A DNA stretch of 64,000 nt from NCBI GenBank assembly GCA_001662425.1, contig BDDC01000290.1, positions 958-64,957 on the forward strand, written 5' to 3'. How positions within the stretch are numbered: position 1 is the stretch's first letter; every line of letters starts with the position of its first letter. This document shows positions 47,193-58,000 of the stretch, piece after piece. Origin of the DNA: Chlamydomonas sphaeroides (Eukaryota; Chlorophyta; Chlorophyceae; Chlamydomonadales; Chlamydomonadaceae). A program made the translations under genes and the position numbers. A model generated the notes under the pieces. The model worked only from the letters and a program-made list of their open reading frames with translations, did not search any database and was not told the DNA's origin.

Positions 47193-50100
47193 CTAGCGCA
47201 GGCCGCCTTGCAGCAGCGTGACGGCGGCGGCGCTGGGGGTGGCCGCCGCCTGCAGGTGGGACTGCAGCAGCCGCAGGCGGTTGCCGGGAGCCCCAGCCAC
47301 GTGGAGGTATCCCGGCATCAAGGGCGCAGCCGCCACCGCGACGGCGAGGGCCGGGAATTGGTCGTTGTGGGCGAAGACGGGGACCAGCACGACGTTGGTC
47401 CAGGCCGGCGAGCCCTCGGCCGGCGCGGGCAAGCCCTCGAGCGGCCACGGCTCGCGCAGCACCGTGCCTAGCAGCTTGGGCATCTTAAATGGGTCGCAGC
47501 CCGGAATGTTGTACGAGACATTGTCGAACATTTTGTACACCATGGCGGGCGGGGGGCTCGCCGCCGGCGGAGGCTGAGCGCTGGCGGTGGCAGCGGGGCC
47601 GCCAACGGTGCTCGAGACGGCGGCCAGGCCGGAGGAGGGCCCGGCGGCGGCCTGGCCCGCGACGGGGCCTGCAGCGGCGGGCAGCGAGGAGGACGGTGAG
47701 GAAGGTAGACGGACGTAGGTGACTAGTGACCGGCTGACCGACCACGGACCAAGCACTTCCCGCAAGCAGGCATTCGGCTGCACGCAGCCTCGCCCCTCCT
47801 CGAGCAAATGCCCGCGCAACCGGCGACACCCACCAGACATGGTTGCCGCTCCCGAGGCGCCGGCGCCGGCCAGGAAATCGCGCGCCCACTCCTGGGGGTC
47901 CTCTGCCGGCTCGCCCACGTTGGCGTACGGCACAGCGGGCGGCGCTGCGGCGAAGGGAGCGTCGAAAAGGAAACATACGGTAAGCAATGAGGAACCTGAG
48001 GCGGGCGCAGGCACGCTGCCCAGCCGCCGCCCAGCCTCGCCGACACCACCGTAAGGGCGCGCCCACCGCTGCGGTGACTCAACTTGCATCGCCACCTAGC
48101 CGTCGGCAGCAGCGCGGCTGTGCAACTGTGCCGTTAGTGCGCCCACATCACTCGGCTCACCGATGGATGCTGGGCCGAGCCCAAACCTGCTCCAGTGAGC
48201 CTCATCCAGGTACTGCAGCGCCGCCTGCTGCGGCGCACCTGCACGGACGCAACACAAACAGGCGGGCGGGGCGGGCCGCAAAGTGTGTTGTGTGCACGTG
48301 CATGCAAGGGGTGACGTGCACCGGGCTCGGGCACGCAAAGCGCGAGCTTGCAATGGCGGGGGCATAGTGCGTCAGCACCAGACGCCCGCCTGGCCAAGGG
48401 CGCGGTAAGTCCTCGGAAACCCGAACGCCCATGACGATGGCGACACTCGGCGATGTCGCACACGTACCTGGGGCCTGGGGCTGGTCGTCGCCGGCCGACC
48501 GCTTGGGGCGCTTGGCCGACATGCAGAGCTCGGGGTGGCTGCCACTGGCCTGCTGCGACGGCGCCTGCCCCGAGGCACCTGCACGCACACATATGCGGGT
48601 GGGCGGGCGGGGCGTTGGCCGTAAGTGTGTGTGGGGGCGTGTGGGGGGACACCACACGTGCCGGCGGGTAGGGTGCAACGGGCGACAGAGCGGCGCCCGG
48701 GAACACGCACCTTGGGCCTGGCGCTGCCGGCCGCCGCTGGCCGAGCGCTTAGCGCGCTTGGCGGGCTTGGACTTGGTGGCGGCCCCCGCCGGTAGCATGG
48801 GGGCCGCCTCCTCGACCCCCTCCTCCTCGTCGTCCTCGTTCTGGTACTCTGCGGGCGCAGCCACGCGGGCGGGTACCGCTCATTCGCCGGCCGCGCTGGG
48901 CGGCGCAAGGTGCGCAGCACGGCCCGGTCTGGGGCGCGGCGGCGCGAGCACGACGGCGGCACAGCAGGGGGCAGGGGGCAGGCTGCGCACGCGGAGAGGA
49001 GTGTGGGCAGCTGAGGATGCGGTGAGATCGACTGTAGCCCTTCCAAGTTTCTACCCATGGCCCCTGTACTCGGGGAGGCATCAGCGGAGGCACCAGCAGC
49101 AACCTGCGCGCTAGTACCCTTGCAAGGCGTCCACCGCGCACCTGGGTTCATGGGGTAGCCGCACAGCCCGTGGCCGCCGCGGTGCAGCACCTGCTTCAGG
49201 GCCGCCAGTGTGGGGTAGTGCTCCAGAAGGTGGCGCCGCAGCCGCCCGCCGACCTGGTCGCTCCTGCCCTTGGCCATGCCCAGCTTGGCCTCCGCCTTGG
49301 CAATGTGGTTCTGCGGCAGCGGTGGAGCGCGGCAGCTTGATGTGCGCGGGAGAGCACAGGGCAGCGTCGTGGGGGCGGGAGGGCGTCGGGGGTGCACCTC
49401 TTCACGGGGCCCTGCCACGAGGCACTAGGCACTAGGCAGGAGGGCTTCGGGCAGCGAAGGGCCGCGACCCGGGTCCCACGAGCGCCCCCGCGGCTGCGTC
49501 TGCTGCTCAAGGTCGCGGCCGTGCAACTCACGTAGATGGCGTCGTGTCCGAGCTCCTTGAGGCAGCAGTAGCACCTGAAGCGGCCGCTCGCGTTGCGCCG
49601 CCGACCCAGCTCGGGCAGGTAATTCTGCGCCAGCTGCAGCTGCATGGCCTCATCGTCGCCCTCGCCGGCCTCGTCGTCGCCGGCCTCGCCCTCGGCAGCC
49701 TCAGCCGCGGCAGGCTGCGGCGGCGGGGCCTGCACCTGGGCTCAGCGTGCGGCAGGCGGGGAGGGAGGCAGGGGCGCAGGGGCCGCTGAGGGGCTTGCAT
49801 GGCGAGAGCGGTTCGGGACCCCCACCCCCCTGAACGGCCATGTGAAGGCGCAGACTGAACGCTCAGTTATGGCGTTGATATGGGCGGCACCACGCTTAAA
49901 GCACACACCTGGCCTGGACCGCTGACACCTTGGCCGGGGACGGTCCTGGGGGCGACGGGGATGCCGTGGTGCGGTGGCGAGGCTGTCGTCAGCGCGGCGT
50001 CCTGCACGGCAGCCATCCATGTGCCGTGGGCGGCTCCCTGCAGCGGCGGTGGCGCGCCGTGGCTGGGCAAGTTCGTGACGTCGTCGGTCGGGTGTCCGTG

Positions 50101-50525
50101 GATAGGTTGGCCGCTGTTGGGGCACGGTCAGGCAGGTGGGGCGTCAAGCCAGGGGCGGGCATCGCAAGGGCCGCTGCGGGCTGCTAAGAAGAGGGCCGTG
50201 CGGAGAGCCCACCTGTCGGCGTCGGTCGCTGGCTGTTAGGGAGGGGACGTGAGCACAAGGTGGGGGTTGGGCGGCGAGGACGTCGGACCATGCAGGTGCA
50301 CGCACCCAGGAGGAGCGCCCTCCTGCGCGCACCCACGGAACATGCTGGCGCGTACCTGGGCAGGGGTGCTGGGACCGGGGCTGGCGGATACGACGTCGTC
50401 GCCACCTTGCGCGGTGCTGTTTAATTCTGCCAGAAAGGAATGCAGGTCACCGACCAGGTCGAGGTCGTCCAGGCAGAAGGCGTCCTCGAGCATTTTGTCC
50501 GACATCCTTGAAACAGCAAGGATTT
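47193..50525 (-). CDS. Unknown-family paralogue B (MSD-start, CxxC knuckle, two basic clusters)
   Basis: Coding exons 50356-50505 (exon extends to 50525), 49532-49735, 49142-49310, 48711-48848, 48468-48578, 48161-48238, 47834-47944, 47193-47668; 478 residues, all phases agree. It shares with paralogue A the MSD start, NYLPELGRR..SGRFRCYCC....AIY with an intron at the same Tyr, a block GRSDQVGGRLRRHLLEHY...LCGYPMNP, and the C-terminal module YKMFDN, LLGTVLREP, MPGYLHVAGAPG. Extra middle exons add an acidic run (NEDDEEEGVEEA) and two similar basic clusters (PAKRAKRS and SAKRPKRS), likely nuclear signals arising by exon duplication. CYCC is the equivalent of paralogue A's CWGC. A leader intron runs from 50526 to about 50858. 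No known domain is recognised. Confidence 0.68.
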
Positions 50526-52129
50526 CTGGTAGGCGCCACACGACGACAGCTCGATTAGAAGCACTTCCTGTGTGAGGTTGCTCGCGATGAGCACGCGAGA
50601 CGCGTGCGTGTTAAGGCCAGAGGCAACATGCATCTCGGTGGGCATTCTTGGGCCAACGAAGGCGCATGCAATCAAGCGAGTGCACACGCTACACAGGGCA
50701 GCTAGCGGGGCAGGGAGGGGGAATTTTGCCGAGGTCCGGTCCTCGCTTGGGCCCAGCGCCAGGAGCCCAGGATAACGACCGTGACATTCTGTAAGCAGAA
50801 GTATCACCAGCTACGCGAGCCAGGCGAATTGCCGGCCACCAAAGCGGACAGAACTTACCGAAGGCCACCGGGTGCCACTTGGCTCCTTCGCTCGCGGCGT
50901 CTACGCTGAGACCAGCGCCCGGAGCTCCTGGGATTCACAAACGGTATCTTAGATGTAGTTGTTTGGGTAAGAGCCCTGCTCCAGCCTTATGGGCGTTCTC
51001 GGCGTTGGCCCTGAGAGGAGACTCTCAGGGCCACTGTGGCTATAAGGGCGTATTGGGGTAAAGACAGTGTCAGACCACAGGTTGGGCTGAGCGTATGGAA
51101 TAATGTGCGACTCGGCGAGCAGTCGGCTCCCCGATGTACGGCAGGTCGCGCTGCCTTGCGGAATCATAGCCCCTGCTCCCTTTTGTCAGCCCCGCAGGTG
51201 TCAGCTATTCTTGTCAGAAATAGGCGAGTGCTCTATGATTGATTTTGCCGTCGGTACTCAAGCGCTTCCTCCCCGCCATCCAGCCGCACTCCCCCGAAAC
51301 CCGCACCGCCCCCTTCCCCCCTGCCAATCCCTCCTGGCCCCTGCTGGACCACATCCGCATTCCTGTCGCCTGCAGCGCACCCCGCCCCTGCCATTGCTCG
51401 CTCGCTTTTTGAGTGCTATGTGGCACTAGCAGGGGCTGGCGGTTTTCAGGAACAGGGAAGGGCGCCACCCCTAATGTGTCTATGCAGTCGTTGGCAACCT
51501 CCTGCCCCTCATGCTCAGGCGCCACCCCTGGCATGCTGTCTGCCACGGCACCACGATAAAAAATCTATTGGGGGTAATCTCTTCAACTCCCCCTCGAGTC
51601 CTCCTGGATGCCCGCGTTCGGCGGGTTTTTCATATGTGCCACGCGCACTTGCGTAGGTCGGCGGGGGAAGCTAGCCTATTGTGTCGTGATCGGCACGGCA
51701 AGGAAGGGCGAGGAGTTGGGTGTGATCCAGGCAGGGCATAGTCCAAGCCCTGGGGCAAGGGCAGCAGGCTTCTGAACATGCCACGCGCCGGCGTTTGCTG
51801 CACTCGCCGCACACAGTTGTTGGGAGGGGAGGCGGGGAGGGGCGCGCCACCACGCCCTGTAACAGGAGTGAACCCGCTATAAACAAGAGGTCTCTCGAGA
51901 TGCTCCACGGAGCCACGGGAGTGGGATATATTGTGTGGTACTGCCACACGCCCCCGCCGCAGGCATGAACTCTGGGGGTGCAAGGAGTTCTTCGTAATGG
52001 CGTTCGTTGAGGGTGCGCAGTTCGTGGCTGCTGCTACAGCACGTACAGCACGCGCCCTTTGGGGGAGGGAGGTGGCATCGCGGGCGAGGCCAGAACACGG
52101 CGGGTGCATTAGGGGAGTGGGCCCGCGCC
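50526..52129. other. Leader and promoter of paralogue B, then unassigned sequence
   Basis: Donor CG|GTAAGT at 50858 pairs with acceptor CTACCAG before 50525, giving a 333-bp leader intron. The leader exon lies just above 50859. A perfect hairpin is at 51006-51033. From about 51200 to 52129 I see no conserved coding sequence, although part may be the degraded 5' end of the Fanzor-like element. Confidence 0.4.
51006..51033. other. Perfect 12-bp hairpin with GAGA (GNRA-class) loop
   Basis: TGGCCCTGAGAG and CTCTCAGGGCCA are exact reverse complements separated only by GAGA. A GNRA tetraloop on a 12-bp stem would be very stable as RNA. It may be part of a structured transcript or a mobile-element end. 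Confidence 0.7.
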
Positions 52130-53440
52130 CATAGCCTTGACCCCAGCCATGGTCCTTGGGTGGCCCTGGGGCTGTACTCTCGCATCCATAAGCTGGAGAC
52201 GGCCGCCCGCAAGTTCGCTGGATACGGGTGCACCGATGGCGTCGACTCCTGTGTCGCCATGCAGCGCCCGGCGAGGCGGCCGGATGACGAGGTCCAGGAG
52301 GCCGAGACCGGGATCCGGTTCTCGGCGGCGTAGCTGAAGGACCTGTTCCTGTGCGGGGTGGACCCAGGGGTGGGGACCTACTGGACCTGCGCCAAGGGCT
52401 TCTCGCACGTGCCCGGCTTCACCGGCCACTTGCTGCAGGCTGCCGGTCGCACGGCGCTGGCTCCACCCGGCAAGAGGCAACGGAAACGGCGTCGGTAGCG
52501 TCGGCCGCGGCACGGCAGCGGGTCGCGTGGCCATCACGCCAGTGGCGGCTGCAGGGGCGACCGGTTCTGCGCCGCCACCCGCGCCGCCGCCGGCAACGCG
52601 CTTGCTTGTCGCGCTGCTCAGGCGCCGGCCATTGCCAGCAGTGCGGCTACCTCGACTGCCGGCAATGGATGGTGTGGCAGCTGAACTGCCAGCCGCAGCT
52701 CGCTGCCTACCAGTCCGCCATTTCCAGCGCTCGGGCTGCCACCCGCGCCGCTCACGAGGCGCGGCTGCGGCACCTGTTCNNNNNNNNNNNNNNNNNNNNN
52801 NNNNNNNNNNNNNNNNNNNNNNNNNNNNNNNNNNNNNNNNNNNNNNNNNNNNNNNNNNNNNNNNNNNNNNNNNNNNNNNNNNNNNNNNNNNNNNNNNNNN
52901 NNNNNNNNNNNNNNNNNNNNNNNNNNNNNNNNNNNNNNNNNNNNNNNNNNNNNNNNNNNNNNNNNNNNNNNNNNNNNNNNNNCTCGAGCGCCGGCAATGG
53001 ATGGAGTGGCAGCTAAACTGCCAGCCGCAGCTCGCTGCCTACCAGTCCGCCATTCCCAGCGCTCGGGTTGCCACCCGCGCCGCTCACGAGGCGCGGCTGC
53101 GGCACCTGTTCGGCGGCTGGGGCGGGCTGGGCGTGCAGGACCTCCTGGCCCACTTCTTCGACCCCCGTCAGCGCAAGAAGCGGCTCGACTGTACATCCGC
53201 AAGCAGCGGGTGCTGCACCGCGAAACCGTGCGGCTGACTGGCGGGCGGCCCAAGGACGTGGTGGTGGGCTGGGGATGCGGCAGCGCCGGGTGGAACTCGC
53301 CGATAAGCCGCCAGGGCCAGCCTCCTCGCAAGGAGTTCGTTCGGCTGCTGCGCGAGCTGTATGCGCGGTACGTGGTCATCATCAACGAGTGCCGCACCTC
53401 TCGGGTACGAAAGGTGTTGGGTGGGCGGTGGCGTGAATAG
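52130..53440 (+). pseudogene. Fanzor/TnpB-like RNA-guided nuclease remnant
   Basis: Eukaryotic TnpB homologues (Fanzor) have a split RuvC nuclease with catalytic residues in DPG-type, E-type and D-type motifs plus a zinc ribbon. Here FLCGVDPGVGTYWTCAKG (Asp codon 52361-52363) matches RuvC-I. Farther on, a Tyr/Gln/Arg-rich helical region (QLAAYQSAISSARAATR), a basic segment RLYIRKQRVLHRETV, the strand VVVGWGCGSAG, and VVIINECRTSRV (Glu codon 53387-53389) match the RuvC-II and 'RTS' region. The frame is broken: an in-frame TAG at 52331-52333, frame changes between 52498 and 52650, an apparent 5-bp insertion near 53186, and the gap. The expected CxxC zinc ribbon and final RuvC-III Asp after RTSRV are not found. 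I call it a decayed copy; introns or assembly error could explain part of the damage. Confidence 0.6.
52651..53111 (+). repeat. Near-identical direct repeat flanking an assembly gap
   Basis: Sequence 52651-52779 reappears at 52983-53111 with about six differences. Between them are 203 Ns (52780-52982). Both copies encode the same Fanzor-like segment, so this is a tandem duplication or two haplotypes joined by the assembler. The true length across the gap, and hence the frame, is unknown. Confidence 0.9.
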
Positions 53441-55011
53441 TGCATGTCTGCTAGAAAGCATGCGTTATGCCGTCCCCCACGAGCGGCTAGCTATTGCCAA
53501 GCACCGCACAGGCCTTTACGCACCCTGAAGGGGGAGGGGCATGCACCCCTCCCCCTGGCCCCACCCTGAAGGGCCGCGGACCGACGTTCGCTGCGCTCGC
53601 CACACGAGCGAGCTGGTGGAGAGCGAGGGGGGGAGGGGGGAGGGCCTGAAAGGGGCGTGCCGCCCCGCCCCCGCAGACAGGGCCTTCTTCAGCAATGCAT
53701 TGTCATGCATGGATGGTTTGCATACGCTCCGTCACTTCCGCATGTCGGCGTACCCGTCTGCAGACGCGCAACGGCTCGGGACTAACGTGCGAAGCATGGC
53801 CACGTTTCCCGACCCGCCGCCAGGCCGCAGCTCGCCGCGTCGCACGTTGCCGCGTACTCACGTATATTAATACAACGCCGAAGCGCGTACAGCTGCCGCG
53901 CGACAGCTCGGAGCCCGGTCGCCTGCTTCGTACCCGAAATCCGAAGGGCGCCACCGAGTTTCGCGGCGTTTCTCGCGCCCACAGGCCCTAGGCGTCTTGT
54001 GGCACCCCTCCGAACGTTTTTTCCCCCTAGCCCTTGAAGTCCATTTGGGAAGCTGGCAGCTGGCGGAACGAGCTGGCAGCTGGCGGAATGGGAAGTCACT
54101 CGCGGATGATACTGCCTCGGGGGGGGACCATCGCGCGCACGGCACACCCGGGACCACAGCACGCTGTACTCGATCGGTGTACTTGCTGCTACCACGGGGC
54201 GCCCGCAGTGGGAAGCGCGGCGCGGGGGCTCCCCCGGGGCCCCAGCCGGCTGCGGTGCCCACATGTGCGCCCACACGCCCCTGGTGCACATCAACCCGCA
54301 CGGTGCGCGAGGCGCTGCTGCTGGTTCGTGCCTTCCTGCTCTGCTATGGCGCAACGCCCCCACGCGCGCGTGCAGGCCGGCAGCCGGTGAGGCCAGTGCC
54401 TGCTTGGTAGCGGGCCCCGCTGCCGCGCCGCGCTGCCAACAGCTTCGCCCACCGCTACACCACACGCCGCCGCACCGCACCGCCACGACGTCACCGCAGC
54501 CACCATCCCCTGGGCATCATTATTGCATTCACTGCGGCCATGTGTGTGCGCAGAGGCGAGGTATTGTCGCCGAGGTGAGCTGCCAACAGCAAACACCTTG
54601 GCCTGTGCGCAGGCCATGCTCCCCGGGCGCCCATGTGTGTGGATGGCCAACGCTGACCTCCCGACAGGCCCACCCAATGGCGTCGCCACCGCGGCGCAGC
54701 CAAGGGATGGGCCCAGGCACGGGGGCCGCTGCGCGGCCTTGTGATCACGACCACCGCCACCGACGCCGAGTGCCGCCACGGCCGCCACAGGGCAAGCGGC
54801 CGCGGCGGCGACAGCGCGGACATTGCGGTCGCGCCCAAGGCCACTGAGTTGGCGCCTGGCTGGGATGCATTCTGAGCGCAACCCTTGCCAGGGTGGCCAC
54901 GACACGGCTAAGTCGCAGCAGCGGAACGGCGGCGGTGCGACCCAGGTGGTGGCCTTGGCCCATGGACGCCACCTGAGCGTCACCGCCTACCATCCCACTC
55001 AGCCAACTCGC
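53441..55011. other. Flank of the Fanzor-like element; no supported gene
   Basis: It contains the hairpin at 53529-53556, a repeated CACCCTGAAGGG, and a duplicated GAGCTGGCAGCTGGCGGAA near 54050-54090. The remainder to 55011 has only short irregular frames and includes the 3' end of the exonuclease gene. Confidence 0.4.
53529..53556 (+). other. Perfect 11-bp GC-rich hairpin after the Fanzor-like ORF
   Basis: AGGGGGAGGGG and CCCCTCCCCCT flank the six-base loop CATGCA. It lies 88 bp after the last stop of the nuclease remnant. The words CACCCTGAAGGG precede it and recur after it. In TnpB-type elements the guide RNA is encoded at this side of the gene, so it may mark the element's right end. 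Confidence 0.6.
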
Positions 55012-58000
55012 TCACGGCGTGGCAGCCGGTGATGAGGACGCCTGGGCAGCCGGTGGCTGCGCGGGCCCGGGCGCAGCTGCGATTGCGGTGTCGGCGGCAC
55101 TTGGAGCCAGTGGCGGCGGAGGCCGGTTGGTTGAGGCGGCCCGCCGGCGGCCGCCCAGCAGCGCCTCCGGCGACACCTGCCCGGCACCCTGCAGCGGGCG
55201 GTGTCAGCGGCAGCGAGTGACTGGAGGAGGTGAGCAGCAGCCGAGGGCTGAGGAGGCGGCAGCGGCGCACGAAGCAGCAGCGGGTCGGGCCGCGCTCGCT
55301 GCTGGTGCTTGTCCGGCGGCTGGCGGCATTGCCCGGCATGCATGGTGCTCGCCCACCACATGCCCTCCGCCCCACGAGGCGCCAGCCCCTGGGTCCCCGC
55401 CACCGCAACCCCCTGCAGTCGCATGCCGCAACCTGCATGCAGCAACCCCAGATGCAGCTTCCGCAGCCCACCCACCGGGCTGCCATGCGCCATCGACAGT
55501 GCGCCGCGCCCCACGGTGGGCGGCCGGTCGGGCAGTGGCTCCCCGGGGAGGGGCAGCGCGTAGCCGGGCAGGCCGCGGTGCCGCACGGAGCCGGGGGCCG
55601 GCGGAGAGCTGCCCCAGTCGGGGCCGTGCGCCGAGGCCTGCGCGTGACGCAGACGCGAGGGCGGGCAGAGCGTGCCAGGACCAAGCTCAGGCGACTGCTG
55701 AAGGCCACAAGCGCCCGCGGGTACGCGCCGAGGCCAGCCCGCCGCAGAGTGGGTCGAGCTCCTGCGCCGCGCGCCCTTGCCTCCTCCTTGGCGCCATCGC
55801 CCGATGGCCGCACCCCAGGCGAACCTGCAGCCCGGCTGCCGCGTCCCTCGCCAGCTGCGACTTGTGCAGCACCATGTCGGCGACGCTCCAGCTGCTGCCC
55901 GTCCGCCGCACCGGCACAGTGCCGCCGCCCGCAGCCGGCGGCGGCTCCCATCCCCAGCCGGGCCCGGGGCTGCTGGGGTCGGCCAGCCCCACGGCGGCTG
56001 CGTAGTAGGCCGGCAGCGAGTGCAGTACGGCGAGGGCCTTGTCGTACGGCAGCAGCTGGCAGATGTCAGAGCGGTCGCCCGAGGTGAGGGCCAGGGTGCC
56101 GTCGTTGAGCGCCTGCGGGCCGCAGCGGCGGCGGTGGGAGGAGAGAGGTCCGGCCGCAGCAGGTCGGGCTGTATGCCGGGAGGAGCAGGTACCGGTAGCT
56201 GCGGCAGCAACCGGGTTGGGCAACGGCGGTGGGCCACGCGCGCCAGCTCCAAGCCGCGGCAGGGGAGTCAGCCTGGATGTCGCTGTCGCGGGCAGCGGCC
56301 AGCCGCACCCCACTCGCTCCCATGGGGCGACGGCTTCTCCCGCCGTACCGTCTGGAGCTCAAGGCAGTCACCGACCAAGTCGGCGGCCGCGGCCGCCTGG
56401 CGCTGCTGCCACCGCCGCTCCCGCAGCATGGCCGCGGCCACTTCCACCGTAGTCAGCGCGTCCGGCAGCGCGCGGTGCGCGCCCCGCGCGGCGATGCCGT
56501 AGTGTTCCCGCAGCAGCTGCGGCGTTGTGGGGCGCGGGGTCCAGTCGGATGCAGGCTGCGTGAAGGCTCGGGGTGCGGCTAGGGCGCAGGGCTGCATCAC
56601 ATGTCAGGGCTCCCTCCGAGGGCGGGCGCCCCAAGCCGGGCTGCGGGAGCGGCGTGGCGGCGCGGGGGCGAGACCCACCTGCAGCCCCTTGCGGCCGTGC
56701 CCGCCCGCGCCCCAGCTCTTGGCGAGCAACCATGAGTCCAGCAGGCCCCAGCCGGGCGGCAGCAGGCAGCCCTGTGGGAAAGGGAGGGGGCGCAGGAGTG
56801 CAGCGGGGGCAGGGCGTCAAGGCAGGGCACTGCGTCGTGCGGGGCGGCAGGCCAAGCAACGTCAAGCAAACGCATTTGGTCTCTGGCTTCATCACTCTGC
56901 AGGCAGATAACAAGGGGCCCGCAGCGGTGCAGCACAGCGGGTAACCCAGATGGGGGCCGTCAGGGACAGCAGCCTGCTGCTCCATAGCTACACCGCCGGG
57001 CTCAGCGCCTCTGGCATGCCGCAGGCCGGGGGGAGAGGACGCACGTGGAAGGCCAGCATGCGCCCGATGAAGCGCGAGTCGAAGGCCTTGAGGTTGTGTC
57101 CGATCAGCACCGGCCGCACGCCGCCGGCAGCGCGGCAGCGCTGGTAGAGCCACGTCAGGAAGGCCAGCGCCACCCAGCCGTCGGACGGCGCGTCGAGCAG
57201 CATGTCCGGGGTGATGCCCGTCGCCTGCGAGGGGTGGGCGGCACGGCAAGATCGCGGTTGTCGCTGCATGCGCCCATGCCGACGCCCTCCCTGTGCATGG
57301 CCCTGCGCTGTACATGCGCTGTGATGCGGCGAAGCAACGGCGAGGTCCCTGCCTGGATGTTGCCCGGCTCCAGCTGCACGCCCCGCCCGCGGCCCAGCGG
57401 GTTGACCAGCGAGCCGAACGTGTCACCTGCGAGCACAGCGGAAGGCACGCGGCACGGGGTCCGCTGGCAGCGCTCATCGCGGCGCGAGCGCCTCAGCCAC
57501 TGGCGGCGTCCACTGCCGCTGCGGTGCGGCCAACGAGGGCCCAGGTCCCACGGCGAGCCACCGGGCCGGGCCGCATCCCCGCCGGCTGCCCAACCGCACC
57601 AGCGCACCGCTGCGAGTCCTCAAACCCCAAAACCGACCCAGCCAGCGCGGTTGCGGTCGCACCCTTCACCCGCATCCAGCAGGCCCCCACGCACCAGAGC
57701 CCAGGTCCACCGCTCCAACCTCCGTGACCCGGTGCGCCGCCCACCCCATGCCGCTGGTCTCCACATCCACCGCGAAGCCGCGCAGTGGGCCGTCGGCGGT
57801 GGCGTGCAGCAGCAGCGGCATCAGCTGCGGGCCGCGGGGCGGCAGGATGGGCAAGCAGGGGTTTCGACATGGGGCGGCCTGCAGCGACTGCCGGCATGGT
57901 GCAGGCGCCGAGGCCGGCAGGATGGGCGGGTAGGGCAGCGGGCCGCGGACGACGGGTGCCAGCGCGCTGCCACGACTCGGGGGCGTTGGAGCAGCTTGGC

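Noticed and set aside
52495..52553. GTAGCG...CTGCAG as an intron rescuing the Fanzor-like frame
   Set aside because: Splice-like, but joining it does not bring the RuvC-I frame into the frame of the downstream conserved segment. I could not support it.
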